Assembly (NCBI RefSeq): GCF_031081985.1
Contig: NZ_JARWSK010000005.1
Coordinates: 247,967 to 311,966, forward strand
Reading direction: 5' to 3'
Length of the DNA: 64,000 nt
Origin: Komagataeibacter xylinus
GTDB taxonomy: Bacteria > Pseudomonadota > Alphaproteobacteria > Acetobacterales > Acetobacteraceae
The notes beneath the pieces are model-generated. The model was not told where the DNA came from. It did not search any database and saw only the letters and a program-made list of their open reading frames with translations. Positions 1 through 10,285 of this stretch are shown in pieces (the stretch's first letter is position 1; each line of letters starts with the position of its first letter). Made by a program: the position numbers and the translations under genes.

Positions 1-1302
1 GGCCGTGTGGCTCCAGGCATAGGCTGCAGCCTTGGTGCGTTCGTACCCTTCTTCCAGCTTTACGACCATCATCTCGATGGCGATGATGGCGTCATCAACC
101 AGCAAGCCGAGCGAGATGATCAGCGCGCCCAGCGTGATACGATCCAGCGCGCGGCCCGTTACCAGCATGATAACCATGACAATCGAGAGCGTCAGCGGTA
201 CGGCCGCAGCGACAACGATCCCGACGCGCCAGCCCAGACTGAGCAGGCTGACGACCATGACGACACCGAGAGCGACGAAGAATTTCAGCATGAATTCGCC
301 GACGGCGGCATGAATGATGCCGGCCTGATCGACGATTTTCGTGAGCGTAACGCCGATGGGAAGTCCCGCGCCTAGCGTTTTCTCTGCCGTTGCGAGGGAT
401 TGACCGAGTTTCAACCCGTTCCAATGATCCTGCATGACCACGTTCAGGATCAAGGTCTGATCGCCGCCATGCCTGACCAGATAGGTCGGCGGATCTTCAT
501 AGCCTCGCTCCACTGTGGCGATATCGGAGATCCTGAGCGTCCGGCCCTGCGCCGCGATGGGCGTGTCGCGAATTTTCTGCAGGTCGTCCAGCGCCCCATC
601 GAGACGTACAAAAACCTGTGGACCACGTGTATCGATCGAACCAGCGGGCGTGACCGCATTTTGCCGTTGCAGCGCGGCGAAAACATCCTGCGCGCTGATC
701 CCAAGCGTAACGAGCTTAGCGTTTGAGAAATTGACGAATATCTGTTCCGGCCGCTCGCCCACTATATCGACTTTGCGCACACCGGGCACATGCAGAAGCC
801 GCTCGCGCACCGTCTCCGCCTGACGAACCAGCAGCCGCTCAGGCAGACCGTGTCCATCCAGCGCGTAGACCGCGAAATCGATATCCGAATATTCGTCGTT
901 GACGAATGGACCCTGCACACCCTTCGGCAGAAGCGGCATCGTATCGTACAGCTTTTTCCGGGTCTGATAGAATTGCTCGGGAACCAGGCGGGGCGGTGTA
1001 TTGTCCTTGACGGTGATCATCATCAGCGCCAGCCCAGGACGGGTGAGTGTCTCGACCCGATCGTAGTACTGAAGCTCCTGCACTCGCTTTTCGAGCGGAT
1101 CAGCCACCAGATCCTGCATTTCCTGCGCAGTAGCACCCGGCCACACCGCGGTCGCCGTCAAGGTCTTGACGGTAAAAGTCGGGTCTTCTGCCCGCCCCAG
1201 GCTGAAAAAGGCGTAGGCTCCCGACAGCGAAAGCGCGACGATCAAAAACAGCGTGATTCCGCGCTCGCGAACAGCGAGGGCGGAGAGGTTGAATCCGCTC
1301 AT
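1..1302 (-). CDS. RND efflux permease, AcrB/HAE1-like (3' end outside window)
   Basis: Inner-membrane proton-driven pump of a tripartite efflux system. Reading the minus strand from an ATG at 1302 stays open for 434 codons to the window edge, so about 40% of a usual ~1030-residue RND pump is visible. The protein begins MSGFNLSALAVRERGITLFL (first membrane helix) and continues with a porter-domain-like region. It then shows membrane segments around residues 340-400, including LLVDDAIIAIEMM, which matches TM4 of RND pumps with its paired aspartates. The start overlaps the stop of the upstream membrane fusion gene by ATGA (1299-1302), so the two are translationally coupled. The substrate cannot be read from sequence. 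Family assignment is firm. Confidence 0.93.
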   Translation of the reverse strand, partial: MSGFNLSALAVRERGITLFLIVALSLSGAYAFFSLGRAEDPTFTVKTLTATAVWPGATAQEMQDLVADPLEKRVQELQYYDRVETLTRPGLALMMITVKDNTPPRLVPEQFYQTRKKLYDTMPLLPKGVQGPFVNDEYSDIDFAVYALDGHGLPERLLVRQAETVRERLLHVPGVRKVDIVGERPEQIFVNFSNAKLVTLGISAQDVFAALQRQNAVTPAGSIDTRGPQVFVRLDGALDDLQKIRDTPIAAQGRTLRISDIATVERGYEDPPTYLVRHGGDQTLILNVVMQDHWNGLKLGQSLATAEKTLGAGLPIGVTLTKIVDQAGIIHAAVGEFMLKFFVALGVVMVVSLLSLGWRVGIVVAAAVPLTLSIVMVIMLVTGRALDRITLGALIISLGLLVDDAIIAIEMMVVKLEEGYERTKAAAYAWSHTA

Positions 1303-2399
1303 TGCATCGCGACCTTTTCCGAAGCGATCCGGACATGTTCTCCCGCATGCAGATAGTGGCCTCCAGTCGCCACGATCAGCGCACCCGGACGGAGAGCGGC
1401 GCTTGGGATAATCCTGGCCGTCTCTTCTTCGATGCTTGCAATCGTCACCGAACTGAACGCGACGGTCGATGACTTGGCATCAACGACCCAGATGCCCGGC
1501 CCTTTGCCCTCGTCGGCAACGGCACCCAGCGGAACCTGAAGCGCGGGCTGCTCAGTCGCCTCCTCCGGAAGGCGAACACTCACAGTTGTCCCCAACGGTG
1601 CGCTTGCGCCCGGCCCCTCCATGACGTAGCGCGCCTCGAACGTGCGTGTGCGCGTATCCGCCGCGTCGGAAAGCTGCCGCAGGCGGGCCGGCACGCGTGT
1701 ACCACCATCATACAAAGCCGCTTCCGCCGACGAATGCAGGGCCGGACGCACGCCTTCCGGGAGGTTGACGGTCGCCTCGCGCGGCCCGGCATGAGCCACC
1801 ACAATCACGGTCTGTCCAGCGGATACGACGTGTCCGGGCTCCGCAAGGGTCTGGACAACAACGCCATCCGCATCGGCCCGAAGAAGGGAATAGTCGTCCT
1901 GATTTCGCGCAATCTTTTCTTGTGCAATCGCCGCATCCAGCTGCGCACGAATGCTATCGGCCGTTGCCTTCACCTGGTCATAGGTCGACGCCGCCACGGC
2001 ACCGGTCGCAACAAGACCACGATAGCGACGCTCATCAGCCGCAGCCTGAACCCAATGGGCCTGTAGCGACGCGACGCTCCCGACCTGCGTGGTTACCGCA
2101 TGGACATAGTCCGTTGGATCGAGGCGCATCAGCACCTGGCCTTTGGAGACGGCTTGACCGGTATCGACGAGACGCTCGACGATCTTCCCTGGGATGCGGA
2201 AACCCAGATCGCTCTGAACGCGGGCCGCTACGACGCCCGTATAGACGCGGTCGACGGATGCAGCGGATTCGACCTTCACCGTTTCGACGATGCGATCGGC
2301 TGTGCGCGGATCGGGGTCATCTTTGGATTTGCAGGCAGACAGCCCGAATGCGGTGCAAATGCATGCCGCTGCAAGAAAGGATGTGCGTGTTCCAGCCAT
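1299..2399 (-). CDS. RND efflux membrane fusion protein (HlyD/AcrA family lipoprotein)
   Basis: Periplasmic adaptor of the RND pump, 366 residues. The N-terminus is a lipoprotein signal with lipobox-like LSAC near residues 20-23. A barrel-sandwich/lipoyl half-motif follows (RIPGKIVERLVDTGQAVSKG), then an alpha-hairpin (about 90-165), the second half-motif (ADGVVVQTLAEPGHVVSAG) and beta-barrel segments, which is the usual AcrA order. It is first of two coupled genes (ATGA overlap with the permease) and lies downstream of the same-strand tetR gene, with a dyad at 2442-2465 just before its start. Regulation by that TetR is inferred from position. Confidence 0.93.
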   Translation of the reverse strand: MAGTRTSFLAAACICTAFGLSACKSKDDPDPRTADRIVETVKVESAASVDRVYTGVVAARVQSDLGFRIPGKIVERLVDTGQAVSKGQVLMRLDPTDYVHAVTTQVGSVASLQAHWVQAAADERRYRGLVATGAVAASTYDQVKATADSIRAQLDAAIAQEKIARNQDDYSLLRADADGVVVQTLAEPGHVVSAGQTVIVVAHAGPREATVNLPEGVRPALHSSAEAALYDGGTRVPARLRQLSDAADTRTRTFEARYVMEGPGASAPLGTTVSVRLPEEATEQPALQVPLGAVADEGKGPGIWVVDAKSSTVAFSSVTIASIEEETARIIPSAALRPGALIVATGGHYLHAGEHVRIASEKVAMQ

Positions 2400-2441
2400 G
2401 TTCGGGCTCCCAGCGGATTTGGGTGCCCAACGTGTACATTA

Positions 2442-2465
2442 GTGACCATATTGTCAATAAGTCAC
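2442..2465. promoter_or_regulatory. Probable TetR operator upstream of the efflux adaptor gene
   Basis: Between tetR and the adaptor gene lies GTGACCAT, then TATTGTCAATA (a 5-bp dyad around one base), then GTCAC closing the outer arm. The element contains AGTGACCAT (2441-2449), which recurs at 3159-3167 in the tetR/outer-membrane-factor intergenic region. A minus-strand TTGACA (2457-2452) overlaps the dyad and could be a -35 box, but I see no good matching -10. Binding is inferred. Confidence 0.5.
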
Positions 2466-2486
2466 ATTACGATCGTACTGCTATTT

Positions 2487-3095
2487 TTAGGGGGCGAGGC
2501 TTCGCAGCACGAGATTAGCCAGGGTCGCCGCGTCGTCATCGAGCGTTTCGAGATGCTGTTCGAGCAGAAGCGGATGGTGGATCGACTGAAGCACCAGCAT
2601 GATGGCGTGGCAGGTTTCATCGATCGGCGTCTTGCGCTCGAATTCTCCACTGTCACGCCCTTCGCGGATCAGGCGCTCCACAATGCCCCGCAGCCATCCT
2701 CTGAAGGCCTTGGCTGGGGTCCATTCTTCTTCCATCGCGAAATAAACGATATCGTGCATTTTCCGGTCGTGAAAGAATAGCGCGACGGTATTGCGCGCAA
2801 GTGCAATAAAAACCCGACGCAACCGGTCTGATGCGGACTTTCCATCCTCGACGATTGCCTGCAGAACGGCCCGCATGCTGTCATGCTGAAGAGCGCATAT
2901 GGCCTCGCCGATCGCCTTTTTGGATTCGAAAAATTTGTAGATGTAGGCCTTCGACAGACCGATCGCTTCGGCCAAGTCGGCGATCGTGGTCTTGTTGTAT
3001 CCATAATGCCGGAAATGCTCGTTGGCCGCCGCAATGATCTGGTCCCGGCGTTCGTGGTCGGCCGGACCACGTTGTCCACTATGGGGCGTGAGCAT
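2487..3095 (-). CDS. TetR/AcrR family transcriptional regulator (efflux repressor)
   Basis: 202 residues. The N-terminal TetR helix-turn-helix is clear: ERRDQIIAAANEHFRHYGY followed by KTTIADLAEAIGLSKAYIYK (about residues 17-57). The C-terminal ligand-binding half is helical and divergent. It lies between the adaptor/permease genes (same strand) and the divergent outer-membrane-factor gene, so it most likely represses the whole tripartite system until a substrate binds. Similar dyads on both sides of the gene (2442-2465, 3157-3184) fit autoregulation plus control of its neighbours. The inducer is unknown. Confidence 0.92.
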   Translation of the reverse strand: MLTPHSGQRGPADHERRDQIIAAANEHFRHYGYNKTTIADLAEAIGLSKAYIYKFFESKKAIGEAICALQHDSMRAVLQAIVEDGKSASDRLRRVFIALARNTVALFFHDRKMHDIVYFAMEEEWTPAKAFRGWLRGIVERLIREGRDSGEFERKTPIDETCHAIMLVLQSIHHPLLLEQHLETLDDDAATLANLVLRSLAP

Positions 3096-3148
3096 TCTGT
3101 TCTCCTCGACTGGCAGTTCACCGCCCTAGATAGGCCACAACAGATGAA

Positions 3149-3184
3149 TTGACAACGAGTGACCATCGTGTGCAATGTTCACTC
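3149..3184. promoter_or_regulatory. Probable TetR operator/promoter between tetR and the outer-membrane-factor gene
   Basis: An inverted repeat, GAGTGACCAT (3157-3166) / ATGTTCACTC (3175-3184), matches at 9 of 10 positions with an 8-nt spacer. A plus-strand TTGACA (3149-3154) directly precedes it, so a bound repressor would sit over a promoter facing the outer-membrane-factor gene. The half-site AGTGACCAT is shared with the dyad at 2441-2449. Confidence 0.55.
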
Positions 3185-3234
3185 GACTATAGCTGGATTA
3201 CGTATATCCGACGCTGATTAGAGGCCGAACAACG

Positions 3235-4722
3235 ATGGTAGCCATACATCCTTCCACGGGAGGGAGGTCCTCGCATCCCCTGTATCGAACGGCAGTTCAC
3301 CGGGCAAAATCAATCACCGCACTCTCTCTTGCGCTCCTGGTCAGCGCCTGCGCGGTCGGCCCGAACTACAGGGAACCGAAGACTGATTTGCGGTCGTTTC
3401 ATGCTGCCGCAGCCGTTGACACCCGGCAAGCGAGGACCTCGCCCCCACTTGATACATGGTGGGAGGGCTTTCACGATCTCGAATTGACCCGGATCGAGCA
3501 ACGGGTGCTCAGCCAGAATTTGGATCTTGCCGCTGCTGTAGCGCGCGTACGCCAGGCACGTGGCGCGGCTGAGGCCGCCGCAGCACGCCTACTTCCGACG
3601 CTGGATTTCAACCCCCAGGCCTCCGCGAACAGGCTGTCGAAAGAAGGCCTGATTGGCCATATCGTGAATGATGTACCGGGCTTCAATCGCGATTATCGCT
3701 CCTACGATGTGAGCGGTGCCGCAAGCTGGGAAATCGACCTGTTCGGCGGCCTGCGCCGAGGGCAGGAAGCCGCGCGCGATGAGGCCGAGGCTGCCCGCGT
3801 GGAACGCGTGGGTGAGCGTATCACGGTGGCTGCCGATGCTGCGGACGCATATTTCCAGATCCGGGGAAACCAGGCGCGCCTCGCAGTTGCGGAAAAGCAG
3901 ATTGCCGTGGACGCCCATCTGCTGGAGCTGGTTCGCCAGCGACGCACGCGCGGCGTCTCAAACGAGCGGGAGCTGGCTCAGGCTGAGGCTTTGCTGCAGT
4001 CCGCGCGCGAGACCGTGCCATTAATCCGCATTGCACTCGAAGCCCAGCTCAATCGTCTTGACGTGCTGATGGGTGTACAACCGGGCACCTATGCTGCCGA
4101 GCTTGATAATCCATCTGACATTCCGCCTATTCCAGCTATCGGCGGTAATGACAAGCCCGCCGATATGCTGCGTCGTCGCCCTGATATTGTCGCGGCGGAA
4201 CGCCGTCTGGCGGCGTCGAACGCAAGGATCGGCGAGGCGCTGGGCGATTATTACCCCAAATTGTCCTTAATGGGGATTCTGGGCTTTCAGAGCCTCAGCC
4301 CCAACAAGCTTTTCACGGCGCCCGGCTTCCAGGCCGCCGGGTCCGGCGCGATCCGCTGGCGAATTTTCGATTTTGGCAAGATCGACGCTGAGGTCCAGCA
4401 GGCACGCGGCGCCAATGCCGAGGCACTCGCGCGCTACCGACTAACAGTCTTGCATGCAGCCGAGGACGTCGAAAATGCCTTTACGACTCTCGTGCAGAGC
4501 GAACAGCGCACCGATGAGCTGCAGGCTGCGGTCGCCTCCCTGACCCGCGCTCACGACCTGTCACAGCAATCATTTCAGGCGGGCGTCATTCCCTTGACTG
4601 ACGTACTCGACGCAGACCGGCAGCTTCTGGATGCGCAGGATCAACTGGCCTTAAACCGGGCAAACGCGGCACGCGCGGCGGTAAGTTCGTTTAGAGCCTT
4701 GGGTGGGGGATGGCCCACATGA
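3235..4722 (+). CDS. Outer membrane efflux factor, NodT/OprM family lipoprotein
   Basis: 495 residues, the usual size for TolC/NodT-type channels. A basic N-terminus leads into a hydrophobic stretch and lipobox LALLVSACAVGPNY, typical of NodT lipoproteins. Two repeated outer-membrane-efflux domains follow; RRRPDIVAAERRLAASNARI and the GIRWRIFDFG-like region mark the second. It exports substrate across the outer membrane for the divergently encoded RND pump. The start is an ATG with GAGG about 8-12 nt upstream. Its stop overlaps a possible small downstream ORF by ATGA. Confidence 0.92.
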   Translation: MVAIHPSTGGRSSHPLYRTAVHRAKSITALSLALLVSACAVGPNYREPKTDLRSFHAAAAVDTRQARTSPPLDTWWEGFHDLELTRIEQRVLSQNLDLAAAVARVRQARGAAEAAAARLLPTLDFNPQASANRLSKEGLIGHIVNDVPGFNRDYRSYDVSGAASWEIDLFGGLRRGQEAARDEAEAARVERVGERITVAADAADAYFQIRGNQARLAVAEKQIAVDAHLLELVRQRRTRGVSNERELAQAEALLQSARETVPLIRIALEAQLNRLDVLMGVQPGTYAAELDNPSDIPPIPAIGGNDKPADMLRRRPDIVAAERRLAASNARIGEALGDYYPKLSLMGILGFQSLSPNKLFTAPGFQAAGSGAIRWRIFDFGKIDAEVQQARGANAEALARYRLTVLHAAEDVENAFTTLVQSEQRTDELQAAVASLTRAHDLSQQSFQAGVIPLTDVLDADRQLLDAQDQLALNRANAARAAVSSFRALGGGWPT

Positions 4723-4850
4723 GGGAAATGATCCGGCGCGCATGGCAGGGGATCGGCTCCATCATTTTCTACCTAATCGTCGCTCTCGCTGTTCGAGGGT
4801 CAGGATTACTTACGTTCGTTCGCTCGCGTCATGCGAACCACAAATCTTGA
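4719..4850 (+). CDS. Possible 43-residue single-span membrane peptide
   Basis: A 43-codon ORF starts with an ATG overlapping the outer-membrane-factor stop (ATGA, 4719-4722) and ends inside the start of the LysR gene. It begins MREMIRRAWQGIGSIIFYLI and continues VALAVRG, a basic N-terminus followed by one hydrophobic helix of about 17 residues. Stop-start coupling and the helix suggest it could be translated as a small efflux accessory peptide, as AcrZ is for AcrB. I know of no specific homologue, so this is a low-confidence call. Confidence 0.35.
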   Translation: MREMIRRAWQGIGSIIFYLIVALAVRGSGLLTFVRSRHANHKS

Positions 4851-5709
4851 GTATTTTAAGTTCGCTGTCGATGCCGGCAGCCTGACACGCGCGGCAAGCG
4901 TTCACGGCGTCAAAGTTTCTACAATTAGCCGCGCCATCGACAGGCTCGAAGATGAATTGGGCGTCACATTGCTTGAACGAAATCGCACCGGGGTGTGCCT
5001 TACGCCGGCGGGCGAACTTCTGTTCGAAAAGATTACCTCACTGCTTCACGACCTGGAGCGGATCAAAACGACGGGCCAATTGCTCGGCAGGAACGGACGA
5101 AACGTCATTCACGTGGGAAGCCTTCTGCCGCCGATTGGCGACCGATTCAGGCTCGCATTATCAAGATGGAAGATAAAACATCCGAAAGTCAGAATAATTT
5201 TCCATGAAATGGGAGCAAGAGACCTTCTTGTTGCATTATCTCGGCGTCAGCTCGACGCTATTTTTTTCGCCCCTTTCGTGAGATTCGACGAGATTGAGTC
5301 ACTGCCATTCTGTGACGAAGAGCTTTTTCTGGCTCTGCCAACTGAACACCCCTTACATCACTATCAGAGTCTGTCACCAGATAAGGTACGGAACGAAACT
5401 TTCCTGATTCAAGACTGGGGACAGGATCATAGCGTCAGGGATCGTTACGCGGAGATCCTCGGCACAGATGTAGCGATCGAGACGCATCCTGTCGGAAAGC
5501 AGTGTGTATTTGCGCTGGTTGGGGCGGGGTATGGAGTAACGCTTGCTGCCCGCAGCCAGGCAGAGTGCGGTTTTCCGGGAGTAGTCTTTCGTCCTCTTGC
5601 TGCAATTGACGCTCGACTGCAGATCCTTCTTGGCTGGGACGCCAGTTGCCAGGACGCGATGACCGGCCGCTTCATATCCTTTATCCGTGATCTGGATCGA
5701 CAGAGCTAG
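4831..5709 (+). CDS. LysR family transcriptional regulator
   Basis: 292 residues. The N-terminal winged HTH is typical: LEYFKFAVDAGSLTRAASVH, then KVSTISRAIDRLEDELGVTL and LLERNRTGVCLTPAGELL. A LysR substrate-binding domain covers about residues 90-290. The gene follows the outer-membrane-factor gene on the same strand. Its 3' end overlaps by 29 nt the convergent DUF2274 gene that closes the trb operon, so the boundary between efflux cargo and conjugation operon is very tight. Target genes and effector are unknown. Confidence 0.9.
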   Translation: MRTTNLEYFKFAVDAGSLTRAASVHGVKVSTISRAIDRLEDELGVTLLERNRTGVCLTPAGELLFEKITSLLHDLERIKTTGQLLGRNGRNVIHVGSLLPPIGDRFRLALSRWKIKHPKVRIIFHEMGARDLLVALSRRQLDAIFFAPFVRFDEIESLPFCDEELFLALPTEHPLHHYQSLSPDKVRNETFLIQDWGQDHSVRDRYAEILGTDVAIETHPVGKQCVFALVGAGYGVTLAARSQAECGFPGVVFRPLAAIDARLQILLGWDASCQDAMTGRFISFIRDLDRQS

Positions 5710-5926
5710 TCCGAGATCGTTTCGTTCTAGCGAAGGCTCTATCCCCCTCCATAAAGCGGGCGAGCATGGGCGGGATGAGCTTCGTGGGGGCGATCTCGCC
5801 CTGACCGTTCTCGCGTGCCAGCAACCGCGCATATTCGACAAGGTCGCGATGCACGGCGGCGGGAAGTTCCACACTCAAACGCACTGGCTTTTCGTCCGCG
5901 ATCGGTCCCAGCCTGAGTTTCTTCAT
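5681..5926 (-). CDS. DUF2274 domain protein, last gene of the trb operon
   Basis: 81 residues. MKKLRLGPIADEKPVRLSVE followed by ELPAAVHRDLVEYARLLARE resembles a ribbon-helix-helix-like strand plus helices. In my knowledge, DUF2274 proteins regularly sit immediately after trbI in alphaproteobacterial ICEs, as here. The ATG overlaps the trbI stop (ATGA, 5923-5926). A DNA-binding role is plausible but unproven. The 3' end overlaps the convergent lysR gene. Confidence 0.8.
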   Translation of the reverse strand: MKKLRLGPIADEKPVRLSVELPAAVHRDLVEYARLLARENGQGEIAPTKLIPPMLARFMEGDRAFARTKRSRTSSVDPDHG

Positions 5927-7079
5927 CGGGAAACCTCCTGTCCGTAGGGGGTGAGCACCAAGTCACGATGCACCATCACTCGCACCGGAAAGCCCGGCCG
6001 GATGATGTTGGTGGGCTGGATATTGAGTGAGCGCCCGACCATCTGCTCGCCGATCTGGTTGAAACCCTGCGAGCCGCCGGTCCGCAAGGCCTGGGCGATG
6101 CCATTGCCGCCGCTGATGTCGGCCTCCGAGCCCACGCTCAGCATCGTCGAGACCAGGGCGGCCTTGAACACCTCGCCCCAATGATTATCGGTTTGGTCCT
6201 GCAGCCCAGCAAAGCCTGCGGCGTCGGCGGCCGGCTCGTTCTCCAGCACGATCGAATCTCCCGCCCCGCGCAACAGTCGGGTCCAGACCAGCAGCACGCG
6301 GGTCTGGCCATAGGCGATCTGGGAATCATAGCGGCCGATCAGCATCGCCCCCTGCGGGATCAGCAAGCTATGCCCGGTCGGAGAGTCATAGACGTTTTCC
6401 GTCACCTGCGCCGTGACCTCGCCGGGCAGGTCCGAACGGATGCCGGTGATCAACGCACCGGGAATAATCGACCCGGCTTGGAGCACATAGGGGCTGGGGG
6501 ACGGTGCGAGCCGTTCAGCGCTGACGGTGCGGTGATCGACGGGACCGTCGAGGAATGCCTGCTTGCGATCGGCAGGAGCGCCGCTGGACTGGGCTGCGGT
6601 CGCGCCCGCTGCCGCCGGCGTCGCGATATCCCGCCCCATCTGCGTCTGGGTGAACAGATGGCTGACCCGCGCGGCTTCCTGCTCCTGGGCGATACGCTGC
6701 TTCTCCGGATCGGCGGGTGCGGCCGGTGTCGCCATGCCGGGAGCACCCACGCCAGCCTTGAGCAACGGCCCACCAAGATCGCCAGGCAACGGCGGTCCGA
6801 GGCGCGGCGGATGGCTATAGTCGCCCGGCAGATTGGCCAGCCCGTCCGGCGTAGTGCGGCTGCCGGTATTGTAGAGTTCGGCATTGCTCTTCGGAGGCGC
6901 CGGCTTCAACGCCTGATAGAGCGCGCCGCCGATGCCGCCCACGGCGATGACCGACAGGCCGAGGATCACCTTGCGCGACAGCCGCGTGACCGGCGGCCGC
7001 GTCGTCCGCAGCCGCATCTCTTCGGGTGGCCTGACGGCGGCCCCTGGCGTTTCAGTGCCGCCGCTCCCGGCGCTTTCGC

Positions 7080-7083
<4 letters not shown>
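5923..7083 (-). CDS. trbI: Conjugal transfer protein TrbI (VirB10-like)
   Basis: 386 residues from the ATG at 7083, chosen because it overlaps the trbG stop (ATGA, 7080-7083). An earlier in-frame start would add non-coding-like sequence. It has a short cytoplasmic segment, a single membrane helix (VILGLSVIAVGGIGGALYQ, about residues 37-55), a Pro-rich linker and a C-terminal VirB10/TrbI beta-barrel domain (GSIIPGALITGIRSDLPGEV; SLLIPQGAMLIGRYDSQIAYG). It spans the envelope and links the inner-membrane channel to the outer-membrane pore of the type IV secretion system. Confidence 0.95.
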
Positions 7084-8065
<982 letters not shown>

Positions 8066-8066
<1 letters not shown>

Positions 8067-8746
8067 CAGCCGAGTTCCCTGGACCAGTTGAGGGCGTGGA
8101 CGTAGATGCCGAGCGGGTTTTTGCGCAGCCGATCGGCATCGGTCGGGGTAGTGACGACGATGGTGAGGATCGCGCTCCAGCGCTCGGTGGCGGCCAGGGC
8201 GCCATCGACATAGCGGCGCTCGATCCATTCCACCCGGAAGCTGTCGTCGGAAGCGCGGATGACGCTGGCGATCTCGACCGCCACCTGCATCTTGCCGATC
8301 TGGCTAAAGGGGTCGCTGGTGCGGGCATAATCGTTCAGGGCCAGCGCGCCGCGGTCGGTGACGTAATTATAGGCGTCGAGCCAGTTCTGTCGCAGCACCA
8401 CCGGATCGGCCGGGATGCCGCGCACCTCGGAGATGAAACGCGCCAGATACCAGGCGATCTGCGGATCGGTCGGCCGATAGGCGGCGGTTGCCGGACCGAC
8501 GGCCTGCGCCTGACCGAGATGGTCGATCTGCACCACCCAAGGGGTGATGGTGCCCCGCGCCGACTGCCAGACCAGCCCGGCGGAAAGCCCACCGCTTAAA
8601 GCGAGGCAACCGAAGAAAGCCAGCTGCCAGTTGCGGGCCTGGACGCGGGCCGAGCCGATGCGGTCGTCCCAGACCTGTCCGGCCTTGTGATAGGGCGTCT
8701 CGGGCTCCGGTGTTTTGCCGAAACGCACAGTAGGGCGGCGGAACAT
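8066..8746 (-). CDS. trbF: Conjugal transfer protein TrbF (VirB8-like)
   Basis: 226 residues. The N-terminal block FRRPTVRFGKTPEPETPYHK and QVWDDRIGSARVQARNWQLA precedes one membrane helix (about residues 42-64), then a periplasmic VirB8/TrbF domain (YLARFISEVRGIPADPVVLR; DNA-independent assembly factor). It nucleates the inner-membrane part of the mating channel. It lies two bases after the trbL stop and is coupled to trbG. Confidence 0.95.
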
Positions 8747-8748
8747 GG

Positions 8749-10008
8749 CTATTCTCCTTCCGAGAGATCGACGTCGTGACCGCCGCTAGGCCGGTCGCCG
8801 CCCTTGATCGCCTGCGCGGCCGCGTCCGCCCCGCCCCTGATCCGGTTGTTGCGCTGCATCCGGCTGGCCCAGGCCGGCGGCTTTCCGGTAGCACTCGCTC
8901 CACCGCCAGCGCCCGAAGCGGTCGCACCACCGGCCCCGCCGGTCGCGGCCGCTCCTCCGGCCTGATAGCTGGTGCGGACACTGGCCATGGCCCGGCGCAA
9001 CGGGCTGGCGGCAGCCGACAGTCCGGCTTTCGCCACGCCGGCCGCCCCACCGGCCTGATAGGCGGCGGTCGTGCCGCCCGCGACAAAGGCGCCGCCACGC
9101 ACCGCGGCCGCCGCAGCGCCCACAGCCAGTCCGGCCCCTGATGCGGCGGCCACACCAGCACCGATGACCCCGGCCGCCGTAGCGACGGCGGAGCCCGCAC
9201 CCAGTTGTGGACCACCGGCGATCAGGCCGTTGGCCAATGCCGGGCCGAACACGGTCAAGCCGAGCAGCGTCAGGGACGCCAGGATCAGGGTCAGCGCGTC
9301 ATTGATGGTCGGCGGGTTATTGAAGCCGCTGGTGAACTGGCCGAACACCGTCGAGCCGATGCCGACGATGACGGCCAGCATCAGCACCTTGATCCCGGAC
9401 GACACCACGTTGCCCAGCACCTTCTCGGCAAGGAAGGCGGTGCGGCCGAACAGGCCGAACGGCACCAGCACGAACCCGGCAAGTGTGGTCAGCTTGAACT
9501 CGATCAGCGCCACGAAAAGCTGGATCGCCATGACGAAGAAGCTGATGACCACGATCAGCCAGGCAATCAGCAATACCGCGATCTGGATCGCGTTGTTGAA
9601 GATGGCGACGAAACCGACCAGCGAGGAGATCGAGGTCAGGATCGGTTTGCCGGCATCGATGCCGACCTGTGCCAGCCGCCCCGGCTGGAGCAGTTGCGCC
9701 TGGGTAAGATGCCCACCGCCCGCCTCGATGCCCAGCCCGGCGAAGGACTCATAGATGATCTTTGCCAGCCCGTTGAAGTCGCCGATGATGAAGGCGAACA
9801 TGCCGATGAACAGCGTCTTGCGGATCAGCCGCGCCAGCACGTCTTCGTCCGGCGCCAGCGCCCAGAACAGCCCGGCCAGGGTGATGTCGATGGTGATCAG
9901 CACACCGGCGAGCCAGTGGACGTCGCCCTGCACCAGACCGAAGCCAGAATCGATATACTGGGTGAAGATGGCGAGGAAATTGTCGATGACGCCGGTGCCC
10001 TGCTGCAT
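8749..10008 (-). CDS. trbL: P-type conjugative transfer protein TrbL (VirB6-like)
   Basis: 419 residues from the ATG at 10008 (MQQGTGVIDNFLAIFTQYID). Several membrane helices occupy residues ~30-290, including LIAWLIVVISFFVMAIQLFV and a long Ala/Gly-rich hydrophobic tract. The C-terminus is a low-complexity Gly/Ala/Ser region ending in a charged tail. This is the polytopic inner-membrane channel component of the trb type IV system. Position between trbK and trbF is canonical. Confidence 0.94.
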   Translation of the reverse strand: MQQGTGVIDNFLAIFTQYIDSGFGLVQGDVHWLAGVLITIDITLAGLFWALAPDEDVLARLIRKTLFIGMFAFIIGDFNGLAKIIYESFAGLGIEAGGGHLTQAQLLQPGRLAQVGIDAGKPILTSISSLVGFVAIFNNAIQIAVLLIAWLIVVISFFVMAIQLFVALIEFKLTTLAGFVLVPFGLFGRTAFLAEKVLGNVVSSGIKVLMLAVIVGIGSTVFGQFTSGFNNPPTINDALTLILASLTLLGLTVFGPALANGLIAGGPQLGAGSAVATAAGVIGAGVAAASGAGLAVGAAAAAVRGGAFVAGGTTAAYQAGGAAGVAKAGLSAAASPLRRAMASVRTSYQAGGAAATGGAGGATASGAGGGASATGKPPAWASRMQRNNRIRGGADAAAQAIKGGDRPSGGHDVDLSEGE

Positions 10009-10012
10009 GGCG

Positions 10013-10285
10013 TCACCGTGCCGCGTCGGGCGCGAAAAAGCGCTTGCGGTTCTCGGCCCAGATCGCGGCACAGGCTGGATCGCCGTCGGCCTTCATGCCG
10101 AGCGCCTGGCAGCGCGCGAGACCGGCGACAAGCCGGTCACGCGAGCCTGGTGGCCCGAGATCCAGCACCTCGACGTCACGGGGCACATGCCGGAGATGCA
10201 GGCTCGCGGCGACCAGAATCAGAACGACCAGCCCGACGGCAACGAGCCGGAAGACGATCGGCGGGGAGAGACGTAACCCGCGCAT
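10013..10285 (-). CDS. trbK: Putative entry exclusion protein TrbK-like
   Basis: 90 residues from the ATG at 10285, which shares one base with the trbJ stop (TGATG). MRGLRLSPPIVFRLVAVGLV is a short cytoplasmic start plus one membrane helix. A small periplasmic domain follows with two cysteines (LARCQALGMKADGDPACAAI) and the WAENRKRFF block typical of the alternative TrbK family. Such proteins block redundant mating into a cell that already has the element. The family call rests on size, position and the Cys/Trp pattern. Confidence 0.85.
   Translation of the reverse strand: MRGLRLSPPIVFRLVAVGLVVLILVAASLHLRHVPRDVEVLDLGPPGSRDRLVAGLARCQALGMKADGDPACAAIWAENRKRFFAPDAAR

Noticed and set aside
1..5709. 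The RND efflux locus as a certain part of the ICE
   Set aside because: The left boundary is not visible: I found no copy of the tRNA-end repeat near 5.7 kb, so membership in the ICE is undecided.
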